A stretch of DNA of 11,835 nt from DASXMR01 sp036495525 (lineage in GTDB: Bacteria > Actinomycetota > Actinomycetes > Streptosporangiales > Streptosporangiaceae), in contig DASXMR010000077.1 of assembly GCA_036495525.1 (NCBI GenBank), positions 1 through 11,835 of the forward strand. Direction: 5' to 3'. Below the pieces are notes generated by a model, which searched no databases, was not told where the DNA came from, and saw nothing but the letters and a program-made list of their open reading frames with translations. Shown piece after piece: positions 5,824-11,835 of the stretch (positions are counted from its first letter, which is position 1; each line of letters opens with the position of its first letter). The translations under genes were made by a program, and so were the position numbers.

Positions 5824-7964
5824 TCGGCCACGGCCGGGAAGCTGCCGGTCGTCTCCTCCGCGGTCTCGGGCACCGGGTCGGGCAGCAGCTCACGCACCCT
5901 GGCCTTGATCTGCCGGCTCAGCTCGAACGGCTCCTCAGTCGCGTTCAGCACCAGGTAGCGGGACGGCTCGGCCTCGGCGAGGCTGAGAAACCCGTTCCGC
6001 ACCCGGCTGTGGAACTCGGCCGGCTCGGCTTCCAGCCGGTCAGCCGACCGCTCGCGGCGGCCGAGGCCGATCGCCGGCGGCAGGTCGAGCAGGATGGTCA
6101 GGTCGGGCTTCAGCCCGCCGGTGGCCTCCTGGTTCAGCTCGGCGATCCTGGCCATGCCCAGGTCCCGGCCTGCGCCCTGGTACGCGAGCGAGGAATCTAC
6201 GTAGCGGTCGGTGACCACGACAGCGCCCCGCTCCAGGGCCGGCTCGATCACCGACGACACATGCTCGGCACGGTCCGCCGCGTACATGAGCGCCTCGGCC
6301 CACGGCGACAGCCCGGTGTGCGCGGTGTCCAGCAGCAGGGCGCGCAGCCGCATGCCGATCTTGGTGGCACCGGGCTCGTGCGTGGCGACCACGTCAAAGC
6401 CCTGGTCACGCAGCCAGATTCCGAGCAGCCGCGCCTGGGTCGACTTGCCCGCGCCCTCACCGCCTTCCAGGGCAAGCAGCAGCCCGCGCGGCCCGGCTGG
6501 CGTGTCGGCGTGGTACTCGGTGCCGGGGTACGCGGCCCCGTTGGCGTGCGCGGGCGCCGACTTGAACGCGCCGCCGTGGACCACCGACGAAAGGTCGTCG
6601 AGCAGCGGCACCCCGCGCCGGTCGTCCATCTGCCGGTACGACAGCACGCCGAGGATGACCGCGACACCGGCGGCGGCGAGCAGCACGACGTTGTCGCCGA
6701 TGGCGCCATAGACAGCGTGACCGAGCCGGACCGTGTGGAAGCCAGCGCTGCCGACCACGGCGGTGAGGCCGGCCGCGATGAACGGCGCGACCGCGATCAC
6801 CGAGAACAGGATGATCCGGATGGCCGACTGCAGGAACGCGAACGTGCGGCCCCTGGTGTCATCGTCGACCTCCTTGCCGATGATCGTGTACCCGGTGACG
6901 TAGGCCACTCCGGCGCACGCGCCGAGCAGCACGACCAGGATCGCGACCACCGCCAGGTTCGGGATCAGCGCGATCAGCGCGAGCGGGATCCCGGCGAACG
7001 CGATGGCCAGCCCGAACAGCCGCCTCCTGCTGAAGCCGCGCAGGATGCGCAGGCCGAGGAACATGCCGGCGGCCAGGCCGATGAAGATGGCGGCGAACAC
7101 GATTCCCCAGCCGGCCTTGCCGCCGTGCAAAGTGTCGGTGATGTACACCTGGCCGAGCCCGACAACCACCCCGGCAGCGGCGAAGGCGCCGACCATCCCG
7201 ATCACGATGCCGCGCACGACCCGGGTACTGCCGATGAACCGCGCACCGTCGAGGATGGTCCTGGCCACCGACGGAGCGGAGATCTCGCCCCTGGCCATGC
7301 GCTTGGGTATCTCCCGCAGCGAGTAGATCGTCAGCGCCGACACGATGAACGTGGCGACGTTGAAGTACAGCGCGAGATTCACCTGGTTGGTGCTGAGCTT
7401 GTCGGAGATGTGACTGAACCACCTGCTGAGCAGCGCCAGCCCGCCGAACACGATGCCCGCGATCGGGGCGGTGCCGTAGGTGGTGAGCAGGCTCAGCTGG
7501 TTGGCCTGCTCCAGCTTGTCCCGCGGGACAATGTTGGGCACGGTCGCGTCCTTGGCCGGGGTCCAGAACAGCGACGCGCACGAGGCCAGGAACTGCGCCG
7601 TGTACATCCAGGTGAGCTCGTTGACGACGTGCAGCTTCAGGTTCAGCGGGATGGACAGGTAGAGCGCGGCCCGCAGCACGTCGCCGACGATCATGTTCAG
7701 CCGGCGGTCGAACCGGTCAGCTACCGCCCCCGCGAGCGGGCCGAGCACCAGCGCGGGCAGCAGGGATGTTAGCCAGACGCCGCCGACCGCGGCGCTCTGC
7801 ACCGCCTGACCGCTGCCGGCCAGGTCGTAGGCAAGCGCGGTCAGCGCGAGCAGGCTGAGCCAGTCCCCCAGGCTGGACAGCGTCAGGGCGATCCAGAGCC
7901 GGCGGAATGGCCTGATGGCCAGCGCCCCGGCTCTGGGTCCCGCCAAAGGGGATCTAAAGTTCAC
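5820..7964 (-). CDS. tmk: MFS transporter-like membrane domain fused to thymidylate kinase
   Basis: A 714-residue two-part protein. Residues about 15-445 form a polytopic major-facilitator-like domain with a clear loop 2-3 motif GPLAGAVADRFDRR (75-88) and around 10-12 hydrophobic helices. A linker of about 50 residues (DDRRGVPLLDDLSSVV...) leads to a complete dTMP kinase from about 494: P-loop EGGEGAGKST (500-509), the DRY motif with VDSSLAYQGAGR (586-), and a basic LID RRERSADRLE (636-645), typical of E. coli-like enzymes. The kinase makes dTDP for DNA synthesis. The role of the membrane part is unknown. Similar fusions are annotated in streptomycetes. I chose GTG 7964, since TACCCT ends 6 nt before it; an in-frame TTG at 7985 would add seven residues. 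It follows topA by 40 bp and overlaps holB by ATGA. Confidence 0.92.
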   Translation of the reverse strand: MNFRSPLAGPRAGALAIRPFRRLWIALTLSSLGDWLSLLALTALAYDLAGSGQAVQSAAVGGVWLTSLLPALVLGPLAGAVADRFDRRLNMIVGDVLRAALYLSIPLNLKLHVVNELTWMYTAQFLASCASLFWTPAKDATVPNIVPRDKLEQANQLSLLTTYGTAPIAGIVFGGLALLSRWFSHISDKLSTNQVNLALYFNVATFIVSALTIYSLREIPKRMARGEISAPSVARTILDGARFIGSTRVVRGIVIGMVGAFAAAGVVVGLGQVYITDTLHGGKAGWGIVFAAIFIGLAAGMFLGLRILRGFSRRRLFGLAIAFAGIPLALIALIPNLAVVAILVVLLGACAGVAYVTGYTIIGKEVDDDTRGRTFAFLQSAIRIILFSVIAVAPFIAAGLTAVVGSAGFHTVRLGHAVYGAIGDNVVLLAAAGVAVILGVLSYRQMDDRRGVPLLDDLSSVVHGGAFKSAPAHANGAAYPGTEYHADTPAGPRGLLLALEGGEGAGKSTQARLLGIWLRDQGFDVVATHEPGATKIGMRLRALLLDTAHTGLSPWAEALMYAADRAEHVSSVIEPALERGAVVVTDRYVDSSLAYQGAGRDLGMARIAELNQEATGGLKPDLTILLDLPPAIGLGRRERSADRLEAEPAEFHSRVRNGFLSLAEAEPSRYLVLNATEEPFELSRQIKARVRELLPDPVPETAEETTGSFPAVAE

Positions 7965-7976
7965 TGCGCCAGGGTA
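7965..7976 (-). promoter_or_regulatory. Possible leaderless -10 box of tmk-holB
   Basis: TACCCT (7976-7971) then GGCGCA then GTG 7964. No ribosome binding site precedes this GTG, which favours a leaderless start. No clear -35 box is seen. Readthrough from topA, whose stop is 40 bp away, is an alternative. Confidence 0.35.
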
Positions 7977-8004
7977 TCGGCACAACCCGCCCGGGCAGCG
8001 GTGC

Positions 8005-10788
8005 TCAGGTCTTCTTGCGGCCGGCCGGGCTGCCGCCCCGGCGGCCGGCGGACTTCGGCTTCTGGCCTGCCGAGCGGGTGCTGCCGGCCGCCCTGCGCTT
8101 TGGCGCCGGCCCGGAGGCGCGCCGTTCGGCCAGCAGCTCGATCGCGCGCTGCGGGGTGATCGACTCGACTGTGTCGCCCTTGCGCAGCGACGCGTTGGTC
8201 TCGCCGTCGGTCACGTACGGGCCGAATCTGCCTTCCCGCAGCACGATCGGCTTGCCCGAGGCACTGTCATCACCCAGCTCGCGCAGCGGCGGCGCAGCGG
8301 CCGCGCGGGCCGCCCGGCCGCGTGGCTTCGGCTGCGCGAATAGCTCGCGCGCCTGGTCCAGCGTGACCGTGAACAGCTCATCCTCAGACTCCAGCGAGCG
8401 GCTGTCGCTGCCTTTCTTGACATACGGGCCATAACGGCCGTTCTGCGCCGTTACCGGCTCGCCGTCCAGCTCGCCCAGCGTCCTCGGCAGGGTGAGCAGC
8501 CGCAGCGCCTCATCCAGCGTCACGCTGTCCAGGTCCATGGACTTGAGCAGGGAAGCTGTCCGCGGCTTGGCCGACGCCGGAGCGTCCTCGGCGAGCTGCT
8601 CGGTGACGAACGGCCCGAACCTGCCTGCCTTGGCGATGATGGTCCGCCCGGTGTCCGGGTCCGTGCCGAGGATCTTGTCGCCGCTTGGCCGGGCGAGCAG
8701 TTCCTCCGCGACCTCGGGAGTCAGCTCGTCCGGCGCCGTGCCCTCGGGCACGTTCACCCGCTGGCCGTCCCGCTCCAGGTACGGCCCGTAGCGGCCGACT
8801 CGCACGACGATGTCGGTGCCTGCCAGCGGGAACGAGCTGACCTCGCGCGCGTCGATGTCGCTCAGGTCGCTGACCAGTTCCTTGAGTCCTTCCTCGTGCC
8901 CGTTGGTGCCATCGGTGCCGAAGTAGAACCGGCGCAGCCACGGCACCCGCGCTGCCTCGCCCCTGGCGATCTCGTCCAGCGCGCCTTCCATCCGGGCGGT
9001 GAAGTCGTAGTCGACCAGGTGCGCGAAGTGCCGTTCCAGGAGGGTGACCACCGCGAACGCGACGAAGGACGGCACCAGCGCGGTGCCCTTCTTGAACACG
9101 TAACCGCGGTCGAGGATCGTGCCGATGATCGACGCGTAGGTCGACGGCCGGCCGATCTCCCGGTCTTCCAGCTCCTTGATGAGCGATGCCTCGGTGTACC
9201 TGGACGGCGGCCGGGTGGCGTGCTCGGCGGCTTCCAGGCTGAGCGCGGTCAGCGGGTCGTGCTCGGCCAGCGGCGGCAGCCGTCGCTGGTTGTCGTCCAG
9301 CTCCGCATCCGGGTCGTCCGAACCCTCAACGTATGCCTTCAGGAACCCGTAGAACGAGATCACCTTGCCGGCCGCGCCGAACTCCACCCGTTCCTGCCTG
9401 CTGGATGCGCCGCCGACCCGGACCGACACTGACTCGCCGGTCGCGTCCTTCATCTGGGACGCCACGGTGCGCTTCCAGACCAGCTCGTACAGCCGCAGCT
9501 CGTCGCCGCTCAGGCCGGCCTGGGCCGGCGTGCGGAAGCTGTCCCCGGCCGGCCTGATCGCCTCGTGCGCCTCCTGCGCGCTCTTCACCTTGCTGGCGTA
9601 GACGCGCGGCGCGTCTGGCACGTACTCGCCGCCGTACAGCTCGCGCGCCTGGGTGCGGGCGGCGTTGATGGCGGTCTGCGACAGGGTGACCGAGTCGGTC
9701 CGCATATAAGTGATGTGGCCGTTCTCGTACAGCCGCTGCGCGACGCTCATCGCGTACTTCGCCGAGAAGCCAAGCTTGCGCGAGGCCTCCTGCTGCAGCG
9801 TCGTGGTGCGGAACGGCGCGTACGGCGCGCGCCGGTATGGCTTGCGCTCGACCGAGCTCACGGAGAACGCGGTGTCCGCCAGCCGGTCGGCCAGGGCAGC
9901 GGCGGCTTCGCCGTCCAGGTGCAGCACCGCGGCGGCTGCGCCGCCATTCTGCTCGCCCTGCCCGGCGGTGCGCAGCTCGCCCTGCGGGGTGAAGTCGCGG
10001 CCCTGCGCGACCCGCCGGCCGTCGACCGACACCAGCGTCGCGGGGAACGACGGGTTATCGGTGCCCGCCGTCCCGCTGCCGCCGTCCTGCCTGGCGAACA
10101 GCGCCTCAAGGTCCCAGTACCTGGCGGCGCGGAACGCGATCCGCTCCCGCTCGCGGTCGACCACGAGCCGGACCGCGACTGACTGAACCCGTCCGGCGGA
10201 CAGCTGCGGCATGACCTTCTTCCACAGCACGGGAGAGACCTCGTACCCGTACAGGCGGTCAAGCACCCGCCGGGTCTGGTACGCCTCGACCAGGCCGTCG
10301 TCGACCTCGCGCGGGCTGGCCACGGCCTGGGCTATCGCCTCCGGCGTGATCTCGTGGAAGACCATCCGGCGGGCTGGCACCCTGGGCTTGAGCTCCTGCA
10401 GCAGGTGCCACGCGATGGCCTCGCCCTCGCGGTCCTCGTCCGTCGCGAGGAGCAGCTCGTCGGCGTCCTTGAGCAGCGACTTGAGCTTGGAGACCTGCTG
10501 CTTCTTGTCGGAGTTGACCACGTACAGCGGCGCGAAGTCGTCATCGACGTTCACGCCGAGCCTCGCCCACGGCTCCTTGCGGTACTTGACCGGGATCTCT
10601 GCTGCCTTATCGGGCATGTCGCGGATGTGGCCGATACTCGACTCGACCACATATCCCTTGCCGAGGTAGCCCGCGATCGTCCGCGCCTTGGCTGGCGACT
10701 CGACGATCACCAGCCGCCGCCGGCCGTTGCCCGCTGTGCCGCCATTGGCTTTACCTGCCCTGGCGGCAGCATCAGTGCTCGCTGCCAC
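8005..10788 (-). CDS. topA: DNA topoisomerase I (type IA)
   Basis: A 927-residue enzyme that relaxes negative supercoils. The TOPRIM domain starts RRLVIVESPAKARTIAGYLG, with catalytic Glu30 and the D117-x-D119-x-E121 metal site (ATDEDREGEAIAWHLL). LSAGRVQSVAVRLVVDRE (197-214) belongs to the core. The active-site tyrosine is Y361 in ITYMRTDSVTLS. A second core signature is EIGRPSTYASII. The C-terminus has no zinc-finger cysteines. It has four GRYGPY/GRFGPF-type repeats (at about 665, 722, 784 and 853) and a Lys/Arg-rich tail ending GRKKT, as in other actinomycete TopA proteins, where the tail aids DNA binding and processivity. The start is GTG 10788 with GGGTGA about 6 nt upstream; an upstream ATG is out of frame and stops at once. 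Hairpins precede it. Confidence 0.97.
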   Translation of the reverse strand: MAASTDAAARAGKANGGTAGNGRRRLVIVESPAKARTIAGYLGKGYVVESSIGHIRDMPDKAAEIPVKYRKEPWARLGVNVDDDFAPLYVVNSDKKQQVSKLKSLLKDADELLLATDEDREGEAIAWHLLQELKPRVPARRMVFHEITPEAIAQAVASPREVDDGLVEAYQTRRVLDRLYGYEVSPVLWKKVMPQLSAGRVQSVAVRLVVDRERERIAFRAARYWDLEALFARQDGGSGTAGTDNPSFPATLVSVDGRRVAQGRDFTPQGELRTAGQGEQNGGAAAAVLHLDGEAAAALADRLADTAFSVSSVERKPYRRAPYAPFRTTTLQQEASRKLGFSAKYAMSVAQRLYENGHITYMRTDSVTLSQTAINAARTQARELYGGEYVPDAPRVYASKVKSAQEAHEAIRPAGDSFRTPAQAGLSGDELRLYELVWKRTVASQMKDATGESVSVRVGGASSRQERVEFGAAGKVISFYGFLKAYVEGSDDPDAELDDNQRRLPPLAEHDPLTALSLEAAEHATRPPSRYTEASLIKELEDREIGRPSTYASIIGTILDRGYVFKKGTALVPSFVAFAVVTLLERHFAHLVDYDFTARMEGALDEIARGEAARVPWLRRFYFGTDGTNGHEEGLKELVSDLSDIDAREVSSFPLAGTDIVVRVGRYGPYLERDGQRVNVPEGTAPDELTPEVAEELLARPSGDKILGTDPDTGRTIIAKAGRFGPFVTEQLAEDAPASAKPRTASLLKSMDLDSVTLDEALRLLTLPRTLGELDGEPVTAQNGRYGPYVKKGSDSRSLESEDELFTVTLDQARELFAQPKPRGRAARAAAAPPLRELGDDSASGKPIVLREGRFGPYVTDGETNASLRKGDTVESITPQRAIELLAERRASGPAPKRRAAGSTRSAGQKPKSAGRRGGSPAGRKKT

Positions 10789-10812
10789 GCTCGTTCACCC
10801 TCGCATCCCGCA

Positions 10813-10855
10813 GACGTCCGGCGGCCCGCCTCGCTATCAGAGGCGGCCCGGCGTC
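10813..10855. repeat. Extended imperfect hairpin upstream of topA
   Basis: The inner stem CCGCCTC/GAGGCGG with a 7-nt loop (10826-10846) is perfect. It is extended outward by CGG/CCG and then by GACGT pairing with GCGTC, after a one-nt mismatch and a four-nt bulge. It ends 25 bp before the topA GTG, so it would lie in the 5' leader if transcription starts upstream of it. Confidence 0.55.
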
Positions 10856-10944
10856 CGCTCACTCCGCGGCCGGAGGCCCCCGGAGCACAATACGGCCGAT
10901 CGCCGTCAATCGCGATCCGCCGCGTGCCCCAGCTAGGAACTCGC

Positions 10945-10970
10945 CGCCCGGGCTGCTATGTTCCCGGGCG
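10945..10970. repeat. Perfect 8-bp inverted repeat between topA and the DUF5703 gene
   Basis: CGCCCGGG and CCCGGGCG flank a 10-nt spacer CTGCTATGTT. It lies in the divergent intergenic region, about 63 bp ahead of the DUF5703 start. The spacer holds TATGTT, a possible -10-like string on the plus strand, though no matching -35 is seen. It could be an operator or an RNA hairpin. Confidence 0.5.
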
Positions 10971-10997
10971 ATCCAGGGCGGCTTCACGCAACCTTGA

Positions 10998-11025
10998 TTG
11001 AACCACTAGCTCAGTCACGCACAAT
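10998..11025 (+). promoter_or_regulatory. Possible leaderless promoter of the DUF5703 gene
   Basis: TTGAAC (10998-11003), a 16-nt spacer, then CACAAT (11020-11025), with the ATG 7 nt later. AAGGG upstream is only 2 nt from the ATG, too close for an ordinary ribosome binding site, so a leaderless mRNA is preferred. Confidence 0.4.
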
Positions 11026-11032
11026 AAGGGTG

Positions 11033-11245
11033 ATGGCGCAGTACTCCTATCGTGTGCTCTACCTGCCGCGCGGAATGTCGCGAGACGCGGCGCGCCGAAT
11101 CCTGACTGACCACGCCGAGTACGGCCACTGGGAACTGGCCCGGATGCGGCTCTATGCCGACGGGAGCAGGAAGGCCACGCTGCGCCGCAAGGTCATCCCG
11201 GCCGCGCGTACCGCGATGGCGCAAGCTGGCCGCTTCGGCCGCTAG
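11033..11245 (+). CDS. Small DUF5703 family protein
   Basis: A 70-residue protein of unknown function: AQYSYRVLYLPRGMSRDAARRILTDHAEYGHWELARMRLY, then DGSRKATLRRKVIPAART. The phrase LTDHAEYGHWEL and the basic strand after DGSR are what I recognise from the actinomycete DUF5703 family. It has no signal peptide or membrane segment and is rich in Arg. I chose ATG 11033 over the more upstream in-frame ATG 10958, because the family starts close to the Y-x-Y-x-V-x-Y-x-P-R-G strand and because of the promoter position. It is divergent from topA and converges on an M20 peptidase gene. No function can be given. Confidence 0.82.
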   Translation: MAQYSYRVLYLPRGMSRDAARRILTDHAEYGHWELARMRLYADGSRKATLRRKVIPAARTAMAQAGRFGR

Positions 11246-11269
11246 CTGCGCTTCCCGGTCACGGCGGCC
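11246..11269. other. Start of a 421-bp gene-free stretch (11246-11666)
   Basis: Between the convergent DUF5703 and M20 genes no reading frame looks real: those open on either strand are low-complexity Arg/Pro/Ala shadows. The stretch is instead full of inverted repeats, listed separately. Its first part is extremely GC-rich, and the part from about 11540 to 11630 is visibly AT-richer. Confidence 0.5.
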
Positions 11270-11339
11270 GCGGCCGGGGGAGCGCCGCCATCGCGGCGCC
11301 GTCGGCCGTGGCCGCCGGAGCGCGCCGGCCCCCGGCCGC
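11270..11339 (+). terminator. Large GC-rich stem-loop downstream of the DUF5703 gene
   Basis: The outer stem GCGGCCGGGGG (11270-11280) pairs perfectly with CCCCCGGCCGC (11329-11339). Inside is a second perfect hairpin GCGCCGC-CATC-GCGGCGC (11282-11299), then CGGCC-GT-GGCCG. It starts 25 bp after the DUF5703 stop. There is no U-tract; actinomycete terminators often lack one, so it may end transcription between the convergent genes. Confidence 0.45.
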
Positions 11340-11444
11340 CGCGGCGCGGCGCAGCCCCCGGTGCCAGGGTCGCGGGCTGACCGCTGCGCCGGGCCGCCGG
11401 ACTCGGCCTGCCGCTCGCGCGACTCAGGTCCGGGCCCAATTCTG

Positions 11445-11491
11445 GCGGCGTCAGCAGCGTCCTCGTACGGGCCGGCTCGGTGTGACGCCGC
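11445..11491. repeat. 9-bp inverted repeat in the convergent intergenic region
   Basis: GCGGCGTCA (11445-11453) and TGACGCCGC (11483-11491) are exact inverse complements separated by 29 nt. They are outside any gene I accept. The function is unknown. Confidence 0.45.
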
Positions 11492-11547
11492 TGACCGGGG
11501 AGCGCTGCGGAAAGGGGTACGCCCCGGGGAGGCCGGCATCACACAAT

Positions 11548-11599
11548 GAGTTACCATAGCACTACCGACCGTTGCTATGTGGCCATGAGCGGGTAACTC
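11548..11599. repeat. Bipartite inverted repeat in an AT-richer patch
   Basis: The left arm GAGTTACCATAGCA (11548-11561) pairs in two blocks: ATAGCA with TGCTAT (11573-11578) and GAGTTACC with GGTAACTC (11592-11599). A 13-nt bulge lies between the right-hand blocks, and an 11-nt loop is at the tip. Such two-part complementarity is unlikely to be coding. It could be an RNA structure at the end of the M20 transcript or a protein site. Confidence 0.5.
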
Positions 11600-11666
11600 G
11601 GCAGCGTCCGGACAATATTCTTCCTGCCAATGGCCGCCGGTCTAGCCGCTGAGCTGGGCAAACGCG

Positions 11667-11835
11667 CTAGCAGAGGTCGAGGAACCGATCAAGCACCCGG
11701 ACCCCGAACTGCAGCGCGTCCACCGGAACCCGCTCGTCGACGCCGTGGAACATGCCGGAAAAGTCAAGCTCGGCTGGCAGCCGCAGCGGCGCGAAACCGA
11801 AGCAGCGGACGCCGAGCTGGCTGAACGACTTGGCA
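11667..11835 (-). CDS. M20-family metallopeptidase, C-terminal end (starts beyond window)
   Basis: The last 55 residues of a reading frame entering from the right edge and ending in TAG at 11669-11667. It reads QLGVRCFGFAPLRLP, then ELDFSGMFHGVDERVPVDAL and FGVRVLDRFLDLC. The FHGVDERVP segment is the C-terminal signature of M20/M25/M40 dipeptidase-like zinc hydrolases, where the histidine is a metal ligand. These enzymes cleave small peptides or acyl-amino acids. The rest of the active site is off the window, so substrate and integrity cannot be judged. It converges on the DUF5703 gene. Confidence 0.85.
   Translation of the reverse strand, partial: AKSFSQLGVRCFGFAPLRLPAELDFSGMFHGVDERVPVDALQFGVRVLDRFLDLC

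Noticed and set aside
6009..7772. 587-residue open frame on the plus strand, antisense to the MFS-tmk gene
   Set aside because: Low-complexity Arg/Asp/Gln/Gly-rich translation with no family motifs; a codon-bias shadow of the minus-strand gene, which has clear MFS motifs.
8500..10000. Repeated GRYGPY/GRFGPF motifs in topA as a sign of an internal duplication of note
   Set aside because: These repeats are a normal feature of actinomycete topoisomerase I C-termini.
10887..10909. TTGACG and TATTGT on the topA strand as a promoter
   Set aside because: Spacing is only 11 bp, too short for a sigma-70 promoter; no better partner for either box was found.
11004..11018. CACTAGCTCAGTCAC, resembling a tRNA A box
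   Set aside because: No cloverleaf can be formed around it; it lies in the spacer of the putative DUF5703 promoter.
11015..11557. 180-residue minus-strand frame covering the DUF5703 gene and the intergenic stretch
   Set aside because: Low-complexity Arg/Ala/Gly translation; the plus-strand DUF5703 protein accounts for the coding part.
1..11835. CRISPR arrays, complete insertion sequences or rRNA
   Set aside because: No regularly spaced direct repeats, no transposase and no rRNA-like sequence were seen.

Overview
The window reads as a chromosomal stretch from a high-GC actinomycete. Codon third positions are strongly G/C, several genes start with GTG, and four genes look leaderless (a TAnnnT-like -10 box ends 6-7 nt before the start codon). 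The gene content is typical of the class: a DUF5703 protein, topA without zinc fingers, an MFS-thymidylate kinase fusion, and an HTH / stand-alone Clp_N pair. Genus cannot be fixed from the sequence alone. Almost everything is on the minus strand.

Right end (10.8-11.8 kb): the C-terminus of an M20-family metallopeptidase (minus) converges on a small DUF5703 gene (plus). About 420 bp of hairpin-rich non-coding DNA separates them. DUF5703 diverges from topA across a 244-bp gap with two strong inverted repeats.

Centre (4.65-10.8 kb): topA, a membrane MFS domain fused to thymidylate kinase (tmk), and holB (DNA polymerase III delta') run head to tail. The topA-tmk gap is 40 bp and tmk/holB overlap by ATGA. 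This is a replication and DNA-precursor cluster. After a 210-bp gap come an ECF-type sigma factor and a membrane-anchored beta-propeller-like protein (ATGA overlap), probably a sigma/sensor pair. Then comes ricT (yaaT, PSP1 domain). In Firmicutes tmk, holB and yaaT lie close together, so the sigma pair appears to interrupt an old neighbourhood.

Left end (1-1.57 kb): tRNA-Thr(CGU), followed on its 3' side by the C-terminal remnant of a tyrosine recombinase. This is the usual layout where an integrative element entered a tRNA gene. Beyond it lies a compact operon: a small HTH protein, a stand-alone double Clp_N protein and an ABC-transporter ATPase that runs off the window. The three are joined by GTGA and ATGA overlaps. 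The operon starts at a clear TTGACA-17-TAAATT promoter abutting a GTG, and two copies of an 18-bp near-palindrome cover its -35 and -10 boxes. The cassette looks like an autoregulated sensor and efflux unit and is the best candidate in the window for an under-described system. A reasonable but unproven model is sensing of, or immunity to, compounds that target the ClpC N-terminal domain.
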